Shown here in pieces: positions 62,350 through 64,000 of a DNA stretch of 64,000 nt (the stretch's first letter is position 1; each line of letters opens with the position of its first letter). Location of the stretch: positions 1-64,000 of the forward strand of contig NZ_JAPJDA010000019.1 in NCBI RefSeq assembly GCF_026241755.1, written 5' to 3'. The notes beneath the pieces were generated by a model. The model was not told the DNA's origin and searched no databases. It worked only from the letters and a program-made list of their open reading frames with translations. The translations under genes were made by a program, and so were the position numbers. Source of the stretch: Salinimicrobium profundisediminis (GTDB lineage: Bacteria > Bacteroidota > Bacteroidia > Flavobacteriales > Flavobacteriaceae).

Positions 62350-62961
62350 ATGTCTGGGTTAATAGGAAAAAAGATTGGCATGACCAGCATTTTTGACGAG
62401 AACGGGAAGAACATTCCTTGTACCGTTATTGAAGCAGGACCATGCGTAATTACCCAAGTCAGAACCAAAGAGGTTGACGGGTATGAAGCTCTTCAACTTG
62501 GTTTCGATGACAAAAAGACTGCTAATAAAGCTGCCGAAGGGCACGCTAAAAAAGCCGGAGCCGCAGCAATGCGCAAAGTCGTTGAATTCAAGGGATTTGA
62601 AGGAGAGTATAAACTAGGTGATGCAATCACTGTAGAGCATTTTGCTGAAGGCGAATTTGTAGACGTTTCCGGTGTTTCTAAAGGAAAAGGTTTTCAAGGT
62701 GTTGTTAAACGTCACGGTTTTGGTGGGGTTGGACAGGCTACTCATGGTCAGCACAACAGATTAAGAGCTCCTGGTTCTATTGGTGCTGCTTCTTATCCTG
62801 CGAGAGTTTTCAAAGGTATGAGAATGGCCGGAAGAATGGGTGGCGAAAAAGTAAAAGTAGAAAACCTGAGAGTTCTAAAAGTAATAGCCGATAAGAACCT
62901 ACTTGTAGTAAGTGGAGCTATACCGGGACATAAGAACTCTTACGTAATCATTCAGAAGTAA
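62350..62961 (+). CDS. rplC: 50S ribosomal protein L3
   Basis: Early-assembling 50S protein near the peptidyl-transferase centre. The 203-residue product has [20 protein letters not shown] at the N-terminus and the extended loop [20 protein letters not shown] (about 117-136), with [20 protein letters not shown] after it. Its stop overlaps the rplD start by one base (TAATG). The leader contains the hairpin at 62277-62316. Confidence 0.98.
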   Translation: MSGLIGKKIGMTSIFDENGKNIPCTVIEAGPCVITQVRTKEVDGYEALQLGFDDKKTANKAAEGHAKKAGAAAMRKVVEFKGFEGEYKLGDAITVEHFAEGEFVDVSGVSKGKGFQGVVKRHGFGGVGQATHGQHNRLRAPGSIGAASYPARVFKGMRMAGRMGGEKVKVENLRVLKVIADKNLLVVSGAIPGHKNSYVIIQK

Positions 62962-63590
62962 TGGAAGTAGCAGTTTTAGATATAAAAGGAAAAGAAACAG
63001 GAAGAAAGGCAAACCTTTCTGATGCTGTTTTTGCAGTAGAGCCTAACAACCATGCTGTTTATCTTGATGTGAAGCAGTATCTGGCCAATCAACGCCAGGG
63101 AACTCACAAAGCTAAGGAACGTGCAGAGATTGCTGGTTCTACGCGTAAGATTAAGAAACAAAAAGGAACAGGTACTGCCCGTGCGGGAAGTATCAAGTCT
63201 CCTATTTTTAAAGGTGGAGGTAGAGTTTTTGGTCCAAGACCAAGAAGTTATTCATTTAAGTTGAATAAAACCCTAAAAAGACTGGCTAGAAAATCTGCCC
63301 TGTCTATGAAGGCAAATGATAACTCCATTATGGTAGTTGAAGATTTTTCATTTGATACTCCAAAAACTAAAAACTTCATCGATGTGTTGAAGGCTTTAGG
63401 ACTGGAAGGTAAAAAATCTTTGATAGTGTTGGGTGACTCGAATAAAAACGTATATTTGTCGTCACGCAATTTAAAGACCTCTGAGGTTGTAAGTTCTTCA
63501 GAATTAAGTACTTACAAAATTTTAAACGCTAACAACTTAGTGTTTTTAGAGGGGTCTCTAGAAGGAATTGAGTCGAATCTAAGTAAATAA
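62961..63590 (+). CDS. rplD: 50S ribosomal protein L4
   Basis: 50S protein lining the exit tunnel, 209 residues. [20 protein letters not shown] (about 33-52) and [20 protein letters not shown] (about 65-84), with [13 protein letters not shown] after it, form the conserved loop. L4 is the known autoregulator of the S10 operon in gamma-proteobacteria; whether it acts on the hairpin before rplC here is open. Coupled to rplC by TAATG and five bases before rplW. Confidence 0.98.
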   Translation: MEVAVLDIKGKETGRKANLSDAVFAVEPNNHAVYLDVKQYLANQRQGTHKAKERAEIAGSTRKIKKQKGTGTARAGSIKSPIFKGGGRVFGPRPRSYSFKLNKTLKRLARKSALSMKANDNSIMVVEDFSFDTPKTKNFIDVLKALGLEGKKSLIVLGDSNKNVYLSSRNLKTSEVVSSSELSTYKILNANNLVFLEGSLEGIESNLSK

Positions 63591-63595
63591 GCATT

Positions 63596-63886
63596 ATGAG
63601 TATCTTAATAAAACCTATTATTACAGAGAAGGCTACAGCAGATAGCGAGCTTAACAATAAGTACGCTTTTGTAGTTGATAATAAGGCGAATAAGATTGAA
63701 ATTAAAGACGCAGTTGAGTCTGCTTATGGTGTTTCAGTTACTAAAGTTCGTACAATTAACGTCCGCCCAGACAGAAAAACCCGTTATACAAAAACGGGTG
63801 TTGTTACTGGTAAAACCAGTGCTTATAAAAAAGCACTAGTACAGGTGGCGGAAGGTGAAACTATTGATTTATATAGTAATCTTTAA
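63596..63886 (+). CDS. rplW: 50S ribosomal protein L23
   Basis: Tunnel-exit protein that docks SRP and trigger factor, 96 residues. SILIKPIITEKATADSELNN opens it, and KYAFVVDNKANKIEIKDAVE (about 23-42) and VTKVRTINVRPDRKTR follow. It is normal in length, with nine bases to rplB. Confidence 0.97.
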   Translation: MSILIKPIITEKATADSELNNKYAFVVDNKANKIEIKDAVESAYGVSVTKVRTINVRPDRKTRYTKTGVVTGKTSAYKKALVQVAEGETIDLYSNL

Positions 63887-63895
63887 GATTAAAGA

Positions 63896-64000
63896 ATGTC
63901 AGTTAGAAAATTAAAACCAATTACCCCTGGTCAGCGTTTTAGAGTAGTGAACGGATTTGACGCGATCACTACTGATAAGCCGGAGAAAAGTTTATTGGCT
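63896..64000 (+). CDS. rplB: 50S ribosomal protein L2, 5' part (cut by window end)
   Basis: The first 35 codons run to the window edge: [20 protein letters not shown] is the conserved L2 N-terminus. The frame is open at the end. It continues the S10 operon in the expected order L3-L4-L23-L2. Confidence 0.95.
   Translation, partial: MSVRKLKPITPGQRFRVVNGFDAITTDKPEKSLLA

Noticed and set aside
1-64000. CRISPR array, tRNA, rRNA, insertion sequence or prophage
   Set aside because: No regularly spaced repeats, no cloverleaf-like or rRNA sequence that I could recognise, and no transposase or phage gene in any frame.

Overview
This 64 kb window is chromosomal DNA of a Bacteroidota bacterium, almost certainly a marine member of the Flavobacteriaceae (Gramella/Salegentibacter/Salinimicrobium-like). 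The reasons are gliding and type IX secretion genes (gldJ, porV, porP/sprF, a type-B sorted adhesin), SusC/SusD and DUF4249-linked TonB receptors, an Hpt-Adk fusion, PafA, and many matches to the Bacteroidota promoter box TAnnTTTG. The genus is a guess from gene content. I saw no rRNA, tRNA, CRISPR array, phage or insertion sequence.

Layout. 0-3.4 kb: gldJ (-) and porV (+), divergent, without the sortase gene porU that sits beside them in Flavobacterium johnsoniae. 3.4-6.7 kb: cdd, then pdhA-pdhC (pyruvate dehydrogenase E1 alpha and E2). 6.8-11.6 kb: a compact operon of M28 peptidase, SDR oxidoreductase, SprT-like protein, mannose-1-P guanylyltransferase and a DUF389 membrane protein. 11.6-13.1 kb: mlaE-mlaF lipid ABC transporter (-). 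13.2-17.4 kb: pafA (+) convergent with a ketosynthase III / methyltransferase / glycosyltransferase set (-). 17.6-26.3 kb: gcvP, a UbiA-like membrane protein, an ECF sigma factor with a small zinc-finger partner, M3 peptidase, purE and purK. 26.4-29.1 kb: hpt-adk fusion, obg, DUF4136 lipoprotein. 29.3-36.6 kb: a three-gene surface operon of a giant repeat adhesin with a type-B T9SS signal, PorP/SprF and an OmpA-like protein. 37-46.9 kb: mpl, radC, a deacetylase-like gene, yjjG, a three-gene envelope operon, rarA, rhomboid, rlmB. 47-58.4 kb: two TonB uptake loci, one of TonB receptor plus DUF4249 plus plug-like protein, the other SusCD. 58.8-64 kb: start of the ribosomal str/S10 cluster (rpsL, rpsG, fusA, rpsJ, rplC, rplD, rplW, partial rplB).

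The strongest unexplained signal is a dispersed odd-length palindrome, CAAAAATGNCATTTTTG. Four copies are perfect, four carry one mismatch and two carry two. Copies lie on both strands, inside unrelated genes in two different reading phases, and in gaps. This points to selection or insertion at the DNA level rather than a protein motif. Other notable points are two further long palindromes (between purK and purE, and between rpsJ and rplC), a terminator-like hairpin inside the S10 operon, a pafA terminator encoded within the convergent glycosyltransferase gene, and the break at porU.

Several start codons were moved from the longest open frame to an internal ATG where promoter boxes, signal peptides or family starts demanded it (gldJ, porV, pafA, purE, porP, mpl, rhomboid). 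The hpt-adk fusion can only start at TTG or another non-ATG codon.
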